From NCBI GenBank assembly GCA_039819165.1, contig JBCBSM010000001.1, forward strand, positions 1,054,001 to 1,118,000: DNA of 64,000 bases. Reading direction: 5' to 3'. Each line of letters opens with the position of its first letter. The stretch's first letter is position 1. The notes beneath the pieces are model-generated. The model saw nothing but the letters and a program-made list of their open reading frames with translations, did not search any database and was not told the origin of the DNA. Position numbers and translations under genes: made by a program. Source of the stretch: Planctomycetota bacterium. GTDB taxonomy: Bacteria; Planctomycetota; Phycisphaerae; Phycisphaerales; UBA1924. This document shows positions 25,051 to 33,459 of this stretch, piece by piece.

Positions 25051-28000
25051 ATGAGCACCCTCAGGACCCCCCGCAGCCTTCTCGCCCTGGCCCTGGCCAC
25101 CTCGGTCCACGCCGCCGCGCTGGCCAACGTCGCCGACCCGGGCTCGCCCGAGTCGCTGCAGTCGGTCCGCGCCCAGGCGGATCGGCTGGTGACCGACGGC
25201 CAGTACGTCCGGGCGCACGCCATCCTGCTCGAGGCGCTCAGCAATGGCCAGGGCGACGCCAGCGAGCGGGGCGCGACGCTGGTGGCGCTCGAGGGCGTCC
25301 GCCGCAAGCTCGCCGACGCCGACCGCGAGGAGATCGCCCTCCAGCAGGCCGAGCTGGCGATGGACCGCGGCAACCTCGCGCTGGCGGCCCGCCGGGCCGA
25401 GGGCGTGCTGGAGTCGGCCAAGGAAGAGTCGGCCATGTGGACGCGGGCCGACGCGCTGCGGGCGGACATCACCCGCCGGCAGGAGGCGCTGAGGCCGGCG
25501 GTGCTCGATGCCCTCGACCAGGCCGGCCGCGACGTCAAGGCCGAGCGGTACGCCCAGGCCAAGGGGCAGCTCTCCTTCGTGCGGCGGTCGGGGCTGGAGC
25601 TGCAGGGTCGCGAGGCCACCGGGCTGACGCGGATGGAGCAGCGGATCGCCGACGCCGAGCGTCGCCTGGGCCGCATCTTCGACCTCGAGCCGCTGGCCGC
25701 CGGTGCGGTGCAGGCCGGCGTGGTCCGCACCCGGGAGGACGGCGGGCAGGATCAGCCGCAGGCCGGCCAGGACCAGCCGCTGGGCGATCCCGCCGAGCTC
25801 TTCGTGCAGGCCCGCCAGCAGGACGCGCGACTGAACCTCAGCCAGGCCGACGCGGCCTTCGAGCGGGGCGAACTGCGGGAGGCAAGGCGGCTGTACGTGC
25901 TGGTCCGCGGCAACGCCGATGTGCTGACGCCCGAAGAGCGGCAGCTGGTCAGCGACCGCATCGACGAGATCAACATCCGGCTTGGCGACGGCGACCTGGG
26001 ACAGGCCACCGAACCCCTGGGCCAGCAGAATATCCTCCGCCGGCAGAACGCCGAGGCGCAGTTCGGCGTGGGCGTGCGGGAGGTCAACCGCCTGCTCGAT
26101 CAGGGTGACCTCTCGGGGGCCCGCAACGAGCTGAGCCAGACCCGGCTTCGCTTCCAGGGCGACCGCGACGTGTTCTCGCAGCCCGAGGTCGACGCCCGGC
26201 TCAACCAGCTGGCCGACCTGGAGGGCCGGATCGAGCGGCGGGCCCAGCAGCTGCTGGACGACCGCGACCGCGAGATCCGTGCACAGGCCCAGGAGGACGC
26301 CGAGCGGAACCGCAGCGAGCAGCGCAACCAGCGGCAGCGGCAGATCACCCAGCTGCTCGAGCAGGCCCGCGAATTCCAGAAGGACATGCGCTATCGCGAG
26401 GCCCTCGATCGCGTCGAACAGGTGCTGGTGATCGATCCGATCAACTCCGCGGGCCTGCTGCTCAAGGAGCTCTACGAGCACATCATCCTGTACCAGGAGT
26501 ACAACAGCATCCGCGACGAGCGGAACAAGAACCTCGCGCAGCTCTCGGTCGACAACGAGCGGGCCCTCATCACGCCGCCCAACATCGTCAACTACCCCGA
26601 GAACTGGCCGGTCATCAGCCAGCAGCGGGAGGCCCGGGCCGACTTCGTCGACACCCCCGCCAACCGCCGGGTGCTGGCGCAGCTCGAGAACACGCCCGTC
26701 CAGGTGACGCTCCAGGACAACCCGCTGGAGGATGCGCTGACCTACATCGCCACGCAGGCGCAGGTCGACCTGGACGTCAACTGGGACGCCCTCGACGAGC
26801 TGGGCATCGGCCGCAGCGATCCGGTGACGATCAAGCTCAGCGGCGGCGTCGACGCCTCGAGGGCGCTCTCCCGCGTGCTCGATAAGGCCAGCATCGACGA
26901 GTTCTCGCAGGCCGACTGGGCGATCGTCGACGGGCTGCTGACCGTGTCCTCGGCCGACCGCCTGCTCGACGAGACCGACGTGGGCATCTACGACATCAAC
27001 GACCTGCTGCACATCGTGCCCGAGTACGACGAGGTGCCCGAGCTCGAGCTCGACCAGGCGCTGCAGTCCGGCCAGGGCGGCGGCGGCGGCCAGAGCCCCT
27101 TCCAGAACAACAACGACCAGGACCTCGAGCAAGTGCCGCTGCAGGACCGCATCGACGAGATCATCGAGATCATCGAGGGCAACATCGAGGACGATCGCGG
27201 CTTCGTCGAGGGCCGCTGGACCATCGGCAACTACCGGGGCCTGCTGATCATCAAGGCCACGCCCAAGGCCCATCGCCAGATCGGTGGGCTGCTCAACAAG
27301 CTGCGGGCCCAGCAGGCCCTGCAGATCAACGTCGAGACCCGCTTCCTGCTGGTCGACCAGGACTACTTCGAGCAGATCGGCTTCGATCTGGACATCTACT
27401 TCAACGCCGACAACCAGCAGGTCCGCGACGCCCAGCTGGGCGGCCCGCTGGGCCCGGGCGATCCGACCATCCAGGCGGCCGACTTCTTCGACTTCGGCGG
27501 CGCTCCGCTCGGCCGCCCGCGCGTGGTCTCCGGCGGCGGCGTGATCGACGCCAACGGCGACGGCTTCAACGAGGCCACCGCCGCCCAGGGCGTCACGGCG
27601 CCCACCAGCGGCTTCTCGCCCATCGGCTTCGGGCAGGATTCCTTCGGCCTCGCGGCGCTCCTGGCGCCGAGCGAGGGCCTGGCCTCGGACATCCTGAGCG
27701 CCTCGCCCGCGCTGGGCATCGCCGGCCAGTTCCTCGACGACGTGCAGGTCGACTTCCTGGTGCAGGCCACGCAGGCCGACCGCCGCTCGACGCAGCTCAC
27801 GGCTCCGCGGCTGACCTTCACCAACGGCCAGATCGCCAACATCTTCGTCGCGACGCAGATCGCCTACGTCGGCGACCTGCAGCCCATCGTCAGCGATAGC
27901 GCGGTCGGCTTCGACCCGACGGTGCAGGTCGCCACCGAGGGCGTCACGCTGCTGGTGCAGGGCACGATCTCGTCGGACCGCCGCTACGTCACCATGAACG

Positions 28001-28398
28001 TGGACGCGGGCCTGGCGACCATCGACGGCTTCGACACCCAGGCGGTGACCGCCGTCGCGGGCGGCGCGCTCGTCAGCTCCGACGACGTCGCGTCGTTCAT
28101 CGAGCTCCCGCTGGTGACCGTCACGCGGGTGCGGACCACGGTGACGGTGCCCGACGAGGGCACGATCCTGCTCGGCGGCCAGCGGCTGGTCAACGAGTTC
28201 GAGGTCGAGACCGGCGTGCCGCTGCTCAGCAAGCTGCCGGTGCTCAACCGCTTCTTCACCAACCGCATCGAGAGCAAGGAAGAGCAGACCCTGCTGATCC
28301 TGATGAAGCCCACCGTCCTCATCCAGAGCGAGGAGGAGAACCAGAGCTTCCCGGGCCTGCAGGACGCCCTGACCAGCAGCCCGCTGCTGGGCGGCTGA
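25051..28398 (+). CDS. Secretin-family outer membrane protein with long helical N-terminus
   Basis: An 1115-residue exported protein. The signal peptide is at 1-25 (LLALALATSVHAAALA). Residues about 30-480 are helical repeats and coiled coil rich in Gln, Arg and Ala (RREIRAQAQEDAERN type). A secretin N-type domain follows (about 540-760; VTLQDNPLEDALTYIATQAQ, LIIKATPKAHRQIGGLLNKL). The C-terminal secretin domain has QADRRSTQLTAPRLTFTNGQ, TTVTVPDEGTILLGGQ and VPLLSKLPVLNRFFTNR, the family signature. Secretins make the large outer membrane channels of type II secretion and type IV pili. Long helical N-termini are typical in Planctomycetota. No other secretion or pilus gene is in the window. GGAG is seven bases before the ATG. 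Confidence 0.9.
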   Translation: MSTLRTPRSLLALALATSVHAAALANVADPGSPESLQSVRAQADRLVTDGQYVRAHAILLEALSNGQGDASERGATLVALEGVRRKLADADREEIALQQAELAMDRGNLALAARRAEGVLESAKEESAMWTRADALRADITRRQEALRPAVLDALDQAGRDVKAERYAQAKGQLSFVRRSGLELQGREATGLTRMEQRIADAERRLGRIFDLEPLAAGAVQAGVVRTREDGGQDQPQAGQDQPLGDPAELFVQARQQDARLNLSQADAAFERGELREARRLYVLVRGNADVLTPEERQLVSDRIDEINIRLGDGDLGQATEPLGQQNILRRQNAEAQFGVGVREVNRLLDQGDLSGARNELSQTRLRFQGDRDVFSQPEVDARLNQLADLEGRIERRAQQLLDDRDREIRAQAQEDAERNRSEQRNQRQRQITQLLEQAREFQKDMRYREALDRVEQVLVIDPINSAGLLLKELYEHIILYQEYNSIRDERNKNLAQLSVDNERALITPPNIVNYPENWPVISQQREARADFVDTPANRRVLAQLENTPVQVTLQDNPLEDALTYIATQAQVDLDVNWDALDELGIGRSDPVTIKLSGGVDASRALSRVLDKASIDEFSQADWAIVDGLLTVSSADRLLDETDVGIYDINDLLHIVPEYDEVPELELDQALQSGQGGGGGQSPFQNNNDQDLEQVPLQDRIDEIIEIIEGNIEDDRGFVEGRWTIGNYRGLLIIKATPKAHRQIGGLLNKLRAQQALQINVETRFLLVDQDYFEQIGFDLDIYFNADNQQVRDAQLGGPLGPGDPTIQAADFFDFGGAPLGRPRVVSGGGVIDANGDGFNEATAAQGVTAPTSGFSPIGFGQDSFGLAALLAPSEGLASDILSASPALGIAGQFLDDVQVDFLVQATQADRRSTQLTAPRLTFTNGQIANIFVATQIAYVGDLQPIVSDSAVGFDPTVQVATEGVTLLVQGTISSDRRYVTMNVDAGLATIDGFDTQAVTAVAGGALVSSDDVASFIELPLVTVTRVRTTVTVPDEGTILLGGQRLVNEFEVETGVPLLSKLPVLNRFFTNRIESKEEQTLLILMKPTVLIQSEEENQSFPGLQDALTSSPLLGG

Positions 28399-28407
28399 CG
28401 CCCCGCC

Positions 28408-28422
28408 GCGTGGCATCCACGC
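28408..28422. terminator. Hairpin after the secretin gene
   Basis: GCGTGG-CAT-CCACGC is a perfect 6-bp stem with a 3-base loop starting ten bases after the secretin stop. There is no T-run, so it may be a 3'-end stabilising hairpin rather than an intrinsic terminator. Confidence 0.35.
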
Positions 28423-28486
28423 CCCGCCCCGCGAGACGACGACACGGTCCACGCCCGGCCTTAGCGCCCGGCGGGGGCCGTGTTGC

Positions 28487-28492
28487 TACGCT
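28487..28492 (+). promoter_or_regulatory. Putative -10 element of the STAS gene
   Basis: TACGCT preceded by GC (GCTACGCT), 47 bases before the STAS start codon; it matches the motif seen before several other genes here. No clear -35 hexamer was found. Confidence 0.4.
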
Positions 28493-28539
28493 TGCGCCGG
28501 GCTGGCCGCGGGGATCGGCCCGCCACGGGAGTGCCGCGC

Positions 28540-28899
28540 ATGTCCGCCGATGAATCCAGGCTGCGCATCACCAACCAGGACGGTGTGATGCGCGTGGAGT
28601 TTCTCGATCGCAACATCCTCGACGAGGCGAGCATCCAGCGCATCGGCGAGGAGATCTCTGAGCTGATCGATGGCTCGCCCGATCCGAAGCTGCTCATCAG
28701 CTTCTCGGAGGTCGACCACCTGTCGTCCGCCGCCCTCGGGACGCTGATCACCATCAACAACAAGATCCGCAATCGGTCCGGACAGCTACGGCTGGCGGAC
28801 ATCGATCCGCAGATCCAGGAGGTGTTCAGCATCACCAAGCTGGATCGCATCTTCACGATCCACGAGAACTCCGAGGCCGCCCTGCAGAGCTTCGCGTAG
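28540..28899 (+). CDS. STAS-domain anti-sigma factor antagonist
   Basis: A 119-residue single-domain protein of the SpoIIAA/RsbV type. VDHLSSAALGTLITINNKI is the conserved loop and helix carrying the serine that partner kinases phosphorylate (here SS, about residue 56). The unphosphorylated form binds the anti-sigma kinase and frees the sigma factor. The gene for an RsbW-like kinase follows 47 bases later, the natural partner. The ATG at 28540 has GGGAG eight bases upstream; an earlier in-frame codon at 28480 would add 20 basic residues with no homology. The sigma factor regulated is not in this pair, though one is encoded at 37645. Confidence 0.9.
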   Translation: MSADESRLRITNQDGVMRVEFLDRNILDEASIQRIGEEISELIDGSPDPKLLISFSEVDHLSSAALGTLITINNKIRNRSGQLRLADIDPQIQEVFSITKLDRIFTIHENSEAALQSFA

Positions 28900-28946
28900 T
28901 TCGGCGGCCGACCGCCGGATCGCCCACGCCAGAGGCAACCGCCCGG

Positions 28947-29387
28947 ATGGACGACGCCCCCGACACCAACGGCATCCATGCGTCGACGCGCGTCACCAAC
29001 GACCGCGATCGCATCGATGCGCTGTGGCGGGCCATCGAGGCCGCCATGGCCGGCCGCGGTTACCCGCAGGCCTCGCAGTTCGCGGTGCGGCTGGCCCTCG
29101 AGGAGGCGATGACCAATGCCTTCCGCCACGGCCTGCGGGACCTGCCCGAGGATACCCCCATCACCGTCGACTACGGCATCGATCGCGATCTGGTCCGCAT
29201 CGCGGTCGAGGACCCCGGCCCGGGCTTCAACCCCGACATCGTGCCCGACCCCACGCTCGACGAGAACCTGACCCGCCCCGGCGGCCGCGGGCTGCTGCTC
29301 ATCCGCGCCTATATGACGCGGACGTCCTTCGCCAACCGCGGCCGACGGCTAGAGATGGAGTACGAGCGGCCCGCCGGCGGCGACTAG
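28947..29387 (+). CDS. RsbW-like anti-sigma serine kinase
   Basis: A 146-residue HATPase_c protein. The N box is LEEAMTNAFRHG, the G1 box is VEDPGPGFNP and the G2 box is GGRGLLLIRAYM, all intact for ATP binding. Proteins of this kind bind a sigma factor and phosphorylate the STAS partner, here the gene just upstream. The two lie in one direction with a 47-base gap and are probably cotranscribed. No third gene for a PP2C phosphatase is adjacent. Confidence 0.92.
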   Translation: MDDAPDTNGIHASTRVTNDRDRIDALWRAIEAAMAGRGYPQASQFAVRLALEEAMTNAFRHGLRDLPEDTPITVDYGIDRDLVRIAVEDPGPGFNPDIVPDPTLDENLTRPGGRGLLLIRAYMTRTSFANRGRRLEMEYERPAGGD

Positions 29388-29476
29388 GCCCGCCGGCGGG
29401 GATGGCCTGGGGGGGCCCCTAATCCCGCGACGCCAAACCCGTGCCCACCCCGCAACCGCTCGCCGATCGACAGATC

Positions 29477-29504
29477 TTTGCTAGAATAGAATGGTTCTAA
29501 AAAG
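29477..29504 (+). promoter_or_regulatory. AT-rich promoter/operator region of iscS
   Basis: A 28-base AT-rich island in GC-rich surroundings. It holds two overlapping TAGAAT hexamers (29482-29487, 29487-29492) that suit a -10 element, and an inverted repeat TAGAA-8 bases-TTCTA (29482-29499) that could be an operator. It lies about 75 bases upstream of iscS. TAACAT at 29545-29550, nearer the gene, is a second possible -10. I cannot match the repeat to a known iron or Fe-S regulator. Confidence 0.4.
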
Positions 29505-29573
29505 CTCTCGTTGGTCCCGAACATGGGGCCGCACACGGGAGTGCTAACATAGACCCACCACGCAGGAGGCGTC

Positions 29574-30812
29574 ATGTCCGTATCGCTGCCCATCTACCTT
29601 GATAACGCCGCCACGACCCGCACCGATCCCCGGGTGGTCGAGGCCATGCTGCCGGCCTTCACGCAGGTCTACGGCAATCCGGGCAGCCGAAACCACGCCT
29701 TCGGCTGGGCGTCCGAGGACCTCGTCGACACCGCCCGCCAGCAGGTGGCCGGGCTGATCGGGGCCGACCGCAAGGAGATCATCTTCACTTCGGGCGCCAC
29801 CGAGAGCAACAACGTGGCGATCAAGGGCGCCGCCTCGATGTACGCCAAGGCGCCGGCGGGCCAGGAGGGCCGCGGCCACGTCATCACCGCGCTGCACGAG
29901 CACAAGGCCGTTCTGGATCCGTGCAAGCGGCTCCAGAAGGAGGGCTTCGACGTCACGTACCTCGAGCCGGGCGCCGACGGCCTGATCACGGCCGCGATGG
30001 TCGAGGGCGCACTCAGAGAAGACACCATCCTCGTGACGGTGATGTGGGCCAACAACGAGCTCGGCACGATCAACGAGATCCCCGAGATCGGGGCGCTGTG
30101 CCACGATCGGGGCGTCGTCTTCCACACCGATGCGACGCAGTGGGTCGGCAAGATGCCCACGGACGTCAACCGCGACAACATCGATCTGCTGAGCCTCAGC
30201 GGCCACAAGATGTACGGACCCAAGGGCGTGGGCGCGCTCTACGTCCGGCGGCGTCGCCCGCGGATCCGACTGACGGCCCTCCAGGAGGGCGGCGGCCAGG
30301 AACGGGGCTTCCGCTCGGGCACGCTCAACGTGCCGGGCATCGTCGGGCTGGGCAAGGCCTGCGAGTTGTGCGCGGCCGAGATGGACGACGAGCGGGAGCG
30401 GCTGCTGGCCCTCCGCCGCAGGATCGAGGACGAGATCACCCGGCGGCTCGACACGGTGCAGGTCAACGGGCACGCCGACAAGCGGATGCCTCACCTGACC
30501 AACATCTCGTTTGGATTCGTCGAGGGCGAGAGCCTGATGATGGCCACCAAGGAGATCGCGATGAGCTCCGGGTCGGCGTGCACGAGCGCCAGCCTCGAGC
30601 CCAGCTACGTGCTCAAGGCGCTCGGCGTCGGCGACGATCTGGCGCACAGCTCGCTCAGGATCAGCCTGGGCCGGTTCAACACCGAGGCCGAGGTCGACTA
30701 CACGATCGACAAGATCGTGCACGCCGTCGAGAAGCTGCGGGAGCTCAGCCCGCTGTACGACATGCACAAGGAAGGCATCGACATCACGAAGATCGAGTGG
30801 CAGTCGCACTAG
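29574..30812 (+). CDS. iscS: Cysteine desulfurase IscS
   Basis: A 412-residue PLP enzyme that removes sulfur from cysteine and hands it to IscU and other acceptors. [14 protein letters not shown] opens the protein; the PLP lysine is Lys212 in [12 protein letters not shown]; the sulfur-carrying Cys336 lies in the flexible [14 protein letters not shown] loop of the group I (IscS/NifS) type. Length matches E. coli IscS. AGGAGG is four bases before the ATG, slightly close. iscU and an IscA-type gene follow in order. Confidence 0.96.
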   Translation: MSVSLPIYLDNAATTRTDPRVVEAMLPAFTQVYGNPGSRNHAFGWASEDLVDTARQQVAGLIGADRKEIIFTSGATESNNVAIKGAASMYAKAPAGQEGRGHVITALHEHKAVLDPCKRLQKEGFDVTYLEPGADGLITAAMVEGALREDTILVTVMWANNELGTINEIPEIGALCHDRGVVFHTDATQWVGKMPTDVNRDNIDLLSLSGHKMYGPKGVGALYVRRRRPRIRLTALQEGGGQERGFRSGTLNVPGIVGLGKACELCAAEMDDERERLLALRRRIEDEITRRLDTVQVNGHADKRMPHLTNISFGFVEGESLMMATKEIAMSSGSACTSASLEPSYVLKALGVGDDLAHSSLRISLGRFNTEAEVDYTIDKIVHAVEKLRELSPLYDMHKEGIDITKIEWQSH

Positions 30813-30865
30813 CCCGCCGGGCGAAGCATCCGGGTCACTCGAGCAGTCCTCCGAAGGGAGACACC

Positions 30866-31288
30866 ATGGCATACGGCGACAAGGTCATCGACCACTATGA
30901 GAACCCGCGGAACGTGGGCTCGTTCGGCACGCAGAAGGAGATCAAGGAGCGCACCGACGTCGGCGTCGGCCTCGTGGGCGCGCCCGAGTGCGGCGACGTG
31001 ATGCAGCTGCAGATCAAGGTCGACGAGAACGGCACCATCGAGGACGCCAAGTTCAAGTGCTTCGGCTGCGGGTCGGCCATCGCCTCGAGCTCCCTGGCCA
31101 CCGAGTGGCTCAAGGGCCGCACCCTCGACGAGGGGCTGGCGATCAAGAACACCGAGATCGTCGAGGAGTTGAGCCTGCCGCCGGTGAAGATCCACTGCTC
31201 GGTGCTGGCCGAGGACGCCATCCGCGAGGCCATCCACGACTACAAGGCCAAGAACGGCATCGAGAGTGAGCCCGCCCACGCCCACTAA
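30866..31288 (+). CDS. iscU: Iron-sulfur cluster scaffold IscU
   Basis: A 140-residue scaffold on which Fe-S clusters form. The three conserved cysteines are Cys42 (APECGDVM), Cys68 (GCGSAIASSS) and Cys111 (KIHCSVLAEDA); Asp44 is also kept. LPPVK (104-108) is the recognition motif for the HscA chaperone, although hscA and hscB are not in this cluster. An extra Cys65 precedes Cys68. AAGGGAG precedes the ATG. The gap from iscS is 53 bases. Confidence 0.96.
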   Translation: MAYGDKVIDHYENPRNVGSFGTQKEIKERTDVGVGLVGAPECGDVMQLQIKVDENGTIEDAKFKCFGCGSAIASSSLATEWLKGRTLDEGLAIKNTEIVEELSLPPVKIHCSVLAEDAIREAIHDYKAKNGIESEPAHAH

Positions 31289-31359
31289 CGCGCCGGGTGC
31301 GGGATGCCCCGCCCTTATGGGACATCCGTTTCCTGAACACCGCTGGCCCGCCGGCCGTT

Positions 31360-31365
31360 TATACT
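31360..31365 (+). promoter_or_regulatory. Putative -10 element of the IscA-type gene
   Basis: TATACT 27 bases before the start codon, followed by a normal leader with AAGGAG (31381-31386). This suggests the IscA-type gene can be transcribed apart from iscS-iscU. Confidence 0.5.
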
Positions 31366-31392
31366 GGTAGGAGCACGACCAAGGAGCCCCGC

Positions 31393-31755
31393 ATGACCGC
31401 AACCGCCGACACCACCGAGATCCACGCCGTCACCGTGACCGAGCTCGCGGCCAAGGAGATCCAGCGGATCATCGAGGAGCAGGAGCTCGATGCGGCGAAG
31501 GTGCATCTGCGGGTGGGCGTCAAGGGCGGCGGCTGCTCGGGCTTCAACTACATCCTCGACCTGACCGAGTCGGTTCGCGACAGCGACGAGGTCATGGAGC
31601 AGCACGGCATCCGCGTGGTCTGCGATCCCAAGAGCCTGCTCTACCTGCACGGCACCGTCGTCGACTTCAAGGACGAGATCATGGGCCGCGGGTTCGTCTT
31701 CCAGAACCCCAACGCCACGGCCACCTGCGGCTGCGGATCCAGCTTCTCGGCCTGA
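31393..31755 (+). CDS. IscA/ErpA-type iron-sulfur carrier
   Basis: A 120-residue A-type carrier that moves Fe-S clusters from the scaffold to target proteins. The three conserved cysteines are Cys48 (KGGGCSGFNY), Cys112 and Cys114 (TCGCGSSF). Whether it corresponds to IscA, ErpA or SufA cannot be settled from sequence alone. The ATG at 31393 has AAGGAG six bases upstream; an earlier in-frame codon at 31297 lies upstream of the TATACT promoter and is rejected. Confidence 0.95.
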   Translation: MTATADTTEIHAVTVTELAAKEIQRIIEEQELDAAKVHLRVGVKGGGCSGFNYILDLTESVRDSDEVMEQHGIRVVCDPKSLLYLHGTVVDFKDEIMGRGFVFQNPNATATCGCGSSFSA

Positions 31756-31945
31756 CGCCCGATCGCGTCCGGTGGCAGCATCCGAGACGCCCGGATTTGC
31801 GGTCTGATTTTCGTGCGTCCGGCGTGCGGAAGCGCTGTATCCGGACCATTCGTTCGGGTATTCTTGGCAATTGGTGGAGTTGGACCGCACGTCCGCCGAC
31901 GCGAGGTAGTGCGCGAGCGGAATGGTCCGTTGCCAGGGAATCTCG

Positions 31946-32422
31946 ATGGCTGCAGAGGGCACGACGCCACTCGAAACCACGCAGGGCTACGCGACGCCGA
32001 CGGTCACGCAGTTCAGCGTGTTCCTGGATAACCGGGTGGGCAAGCTCCACGAGCTGGTGGGCGCCTTCGAGCGGTCGGCCGCCAAGATCTGCGCCCTGAG
32101 CGTGCACGAGGCCTCGGACCACGCCGTCGTCCGGCTGATCACGAATCGGGCCGCGATCGCCAGCCGCATCCTGCGGGAGCAGGACCTGCCCTACGCCGAG
32201 AAGGAAGTGATCGTGGTCGAGCTGTCGGAGGGCCACAGCCTCGAGAGCCTGTGCCTCTCGCTCCTGGGGGCCGAGCTGAACATCTTCTTCGCCTACCCCC
32301 TCATGCTCCGCCCCAACGGCAGCGCCACCATCGCGTTGTCGGTCGACGACATGACGCTGGCCGGCCAGATCCTGCGGCGGAAGGAGTTCCGCCTGTTCGG
32401 CGAGGGCGACCTGGCGGCCTAG
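31946..32422 (+). CDS. ACT-domain protein
   Basis: A 158-residue protein made of two ACT-like units. The first (about 15-80) starts with VTQFSVFLDNRVGKLHELVGAFE, a clear ACT strand-helix unit with the glycine and leucine that bind ligands; the second (about 85-150) includes FAYPLMLRPNGSATIALSVDD. ACT domains sense amino acids or similar small molecules. It has no catalytic domain, so it may be a stand-alone sensor or a partner subunit. The ATG at 31946 has AGGGA about nine bases upstream. It follows the Fe-S genes by 190 bases but there is no sign of a functional link. Confidence 0.82.
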   Translation: MAAEGTTPLETTQGYATPTVTQFSVFLDNRVGKLHELVGAFERSAAKICALSVHEASDHAVVRLITNRAAIASRILREQDLPYAEKEVIVVELSEGHSLESLCLSLLGAELNIFFAYPLMLRPNGSATIALSVDDMTLAGQILRRKEFRLFGEGDLAA

Positions 32423-32440
32423 ACGACACGCCCCCCGAAC

Positions 32441-32893
32441 CTAGTCAGCGGCCCATGCTGGTAGTTCCGCGGGTACGACGTGCTGGATTCGCCAGTGCTG
32501 ATCGACGCCGTAGTAGCCCGGCTTGCCGCGTCCTCCCGGCAACACGTAGCAGTCGTCGAATCTCTGGAGAGCAACGAGCAACAGAACCGGTGCGTCTCGG
32601 TCGGTCGCTATCCAGTCATCGCGATCGGGGTTGATGGCGACGCGCGCGGCCGTGCCACCGGATGGGCTTAGGCCGTCGCGCTCCGCGGAAGCTATGGCCT
32701 CCTCGACCGATGCGCCCCTAGCGATGCTGAGTTGCAATGGCGCGACGAGTTGGTGCAGGCGATTGACGCACGCCGCCTGTTCGCCTCGGCTCGCTTGATG
32801 CATGCGGCGAAACGCTACATACCCCAACGAGTTCACCAAGACCATCGCGCCGACGAGCGCGAGTAGTGCCCAATATCGGCCGCCACGGTTCAT
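32441..32893 (-). CDS. Small single-pass membrane protein, unknown
   Basis: A 150-residue protein. One hydrophobic helix (YWALLALVGAMVLVNSLGYVAF) occupies residues 7-28; the rest is soluble and presumably outside the cytoplasm, with three cysteines in all and a Gly/Tyr-rich end (GGRGKPGYYGVDQHW). The ATG at 32893 overlaps the GNAT stop as ATGA, which decides between it and an ATG nine bases upstream. The N-terminus vaguely resembles type IV pilin-like exported proteins but lacks the Gly-Phe cleavage site with Glu at +5. No family recognised. It seems less GC-rich than its neighbours. Confidence 0.62.
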   Translation of the reverse strand: MNRGGRYWALLALVGAMVLVNSLGYVAFRRMHQASRGEQAACVNRLHQLVAPLQLSIARGASVEEAIASAERDGLSPSGGTAARVAINPDRDDWIATDRDAPVLLLVALQRFDDCYVLPGGRGKPGYYGVDQHWRIQHVVPAELPAWAAD

Positions 32894-33459
32894 GGGCGCC
32901 ACGGTGGCCGCTCCTCCTGGTTCAACCGCACCTGCCAGTACCCCACATCCAGCACCCGCCCGAACTTCTCGCCGACGGCCTCCAGGGTGCCGGCGTGGCG
33001 GAATCCGCGGCGCTCGTGAAGGCGGACGCTGGCCTCGTTGGGCAACGCGATCGCGGCGATGGCGCTGCGGAAGCCGCGCTTGCGGAGGGCCTCCAGCAAG
33101 GCCCGGTACAGCTCACCGCCCACGCCCCGGCCTCGGTGTGCTTCGGCGACGTAGACGCTGACCTCGACGGCGGATGCATAGCCGCAGCGCGGGCTCCAGG
33201 GCTTGGACCACGCGAAGCCCGCGATCGCGTTGTCGGCCACGGCCTTGGCCTCGGCGACCAGCCAGGGATAGCGATCGCCGGCGTCGGCCATCGCGTCGGC
33301 GATCTCGTGTTCGGGCCTGGGTTCGGTCCAGAAGCTCGCGGTGGTGTGCTCGATGGCGTGGTTGAAGATGGCGGCGATCGCCGGCACGTCGGCAGAGTCA
33401 GCGGAGCGGATCGACGCGCCACTCGTCGTGGGGCTGCGGATCACGGCGTCCTGCGTCAC
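32890..33459 (-). CDS. GNAT acetyltransferase, phosphinothricin-acetyltransferase type
   Basis: A 189-residue GNAT enzyme. IAAIFNHAIEHTTASFWTEPR matches the N-terminal motif of the PAT/Bar/YncA group. VEVSVYVAEAHRGRGVGGELYRALL is the acetyl-CoA binding strand and loop (RGRGVG), followed by IALPNEASVRLHERRGFRHAGTL, the typical C-terminal signature. Members acetylate amino acid analogues such as phosphinothricin or methionine sulfoximine; the true substrate is unknown. It starts with GTG at 33459, overlapping the trxB stop (GTGA). Confidence 0.9.
   Translation of the reverse strand: MTQDAVIRSPTTSGASIRSADSADVPAIAAIFNHAIEHTTASFWTEPRPEHEIADAMADAGDRYPWLVAEAKAVADNAIAGFAWSKPWSPRCGYASAVEVSVYVAEAHRGRGVGGELYRALLEALRKRGFRSAIAAIALPNEASVRLHERRGFRHAGTLEAVGEKFGRVLDVGYWQVRLNQEERPPWRP

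Noticed and set aside
24724-28452. Minus-strand open frame of 1242 codons opposite the secretin gene
   Set aside because: It is the antisense of the secretin; Leu/Val/Asp-rich translation without domains. The plus frame has a signal peptide and secretin signatures.
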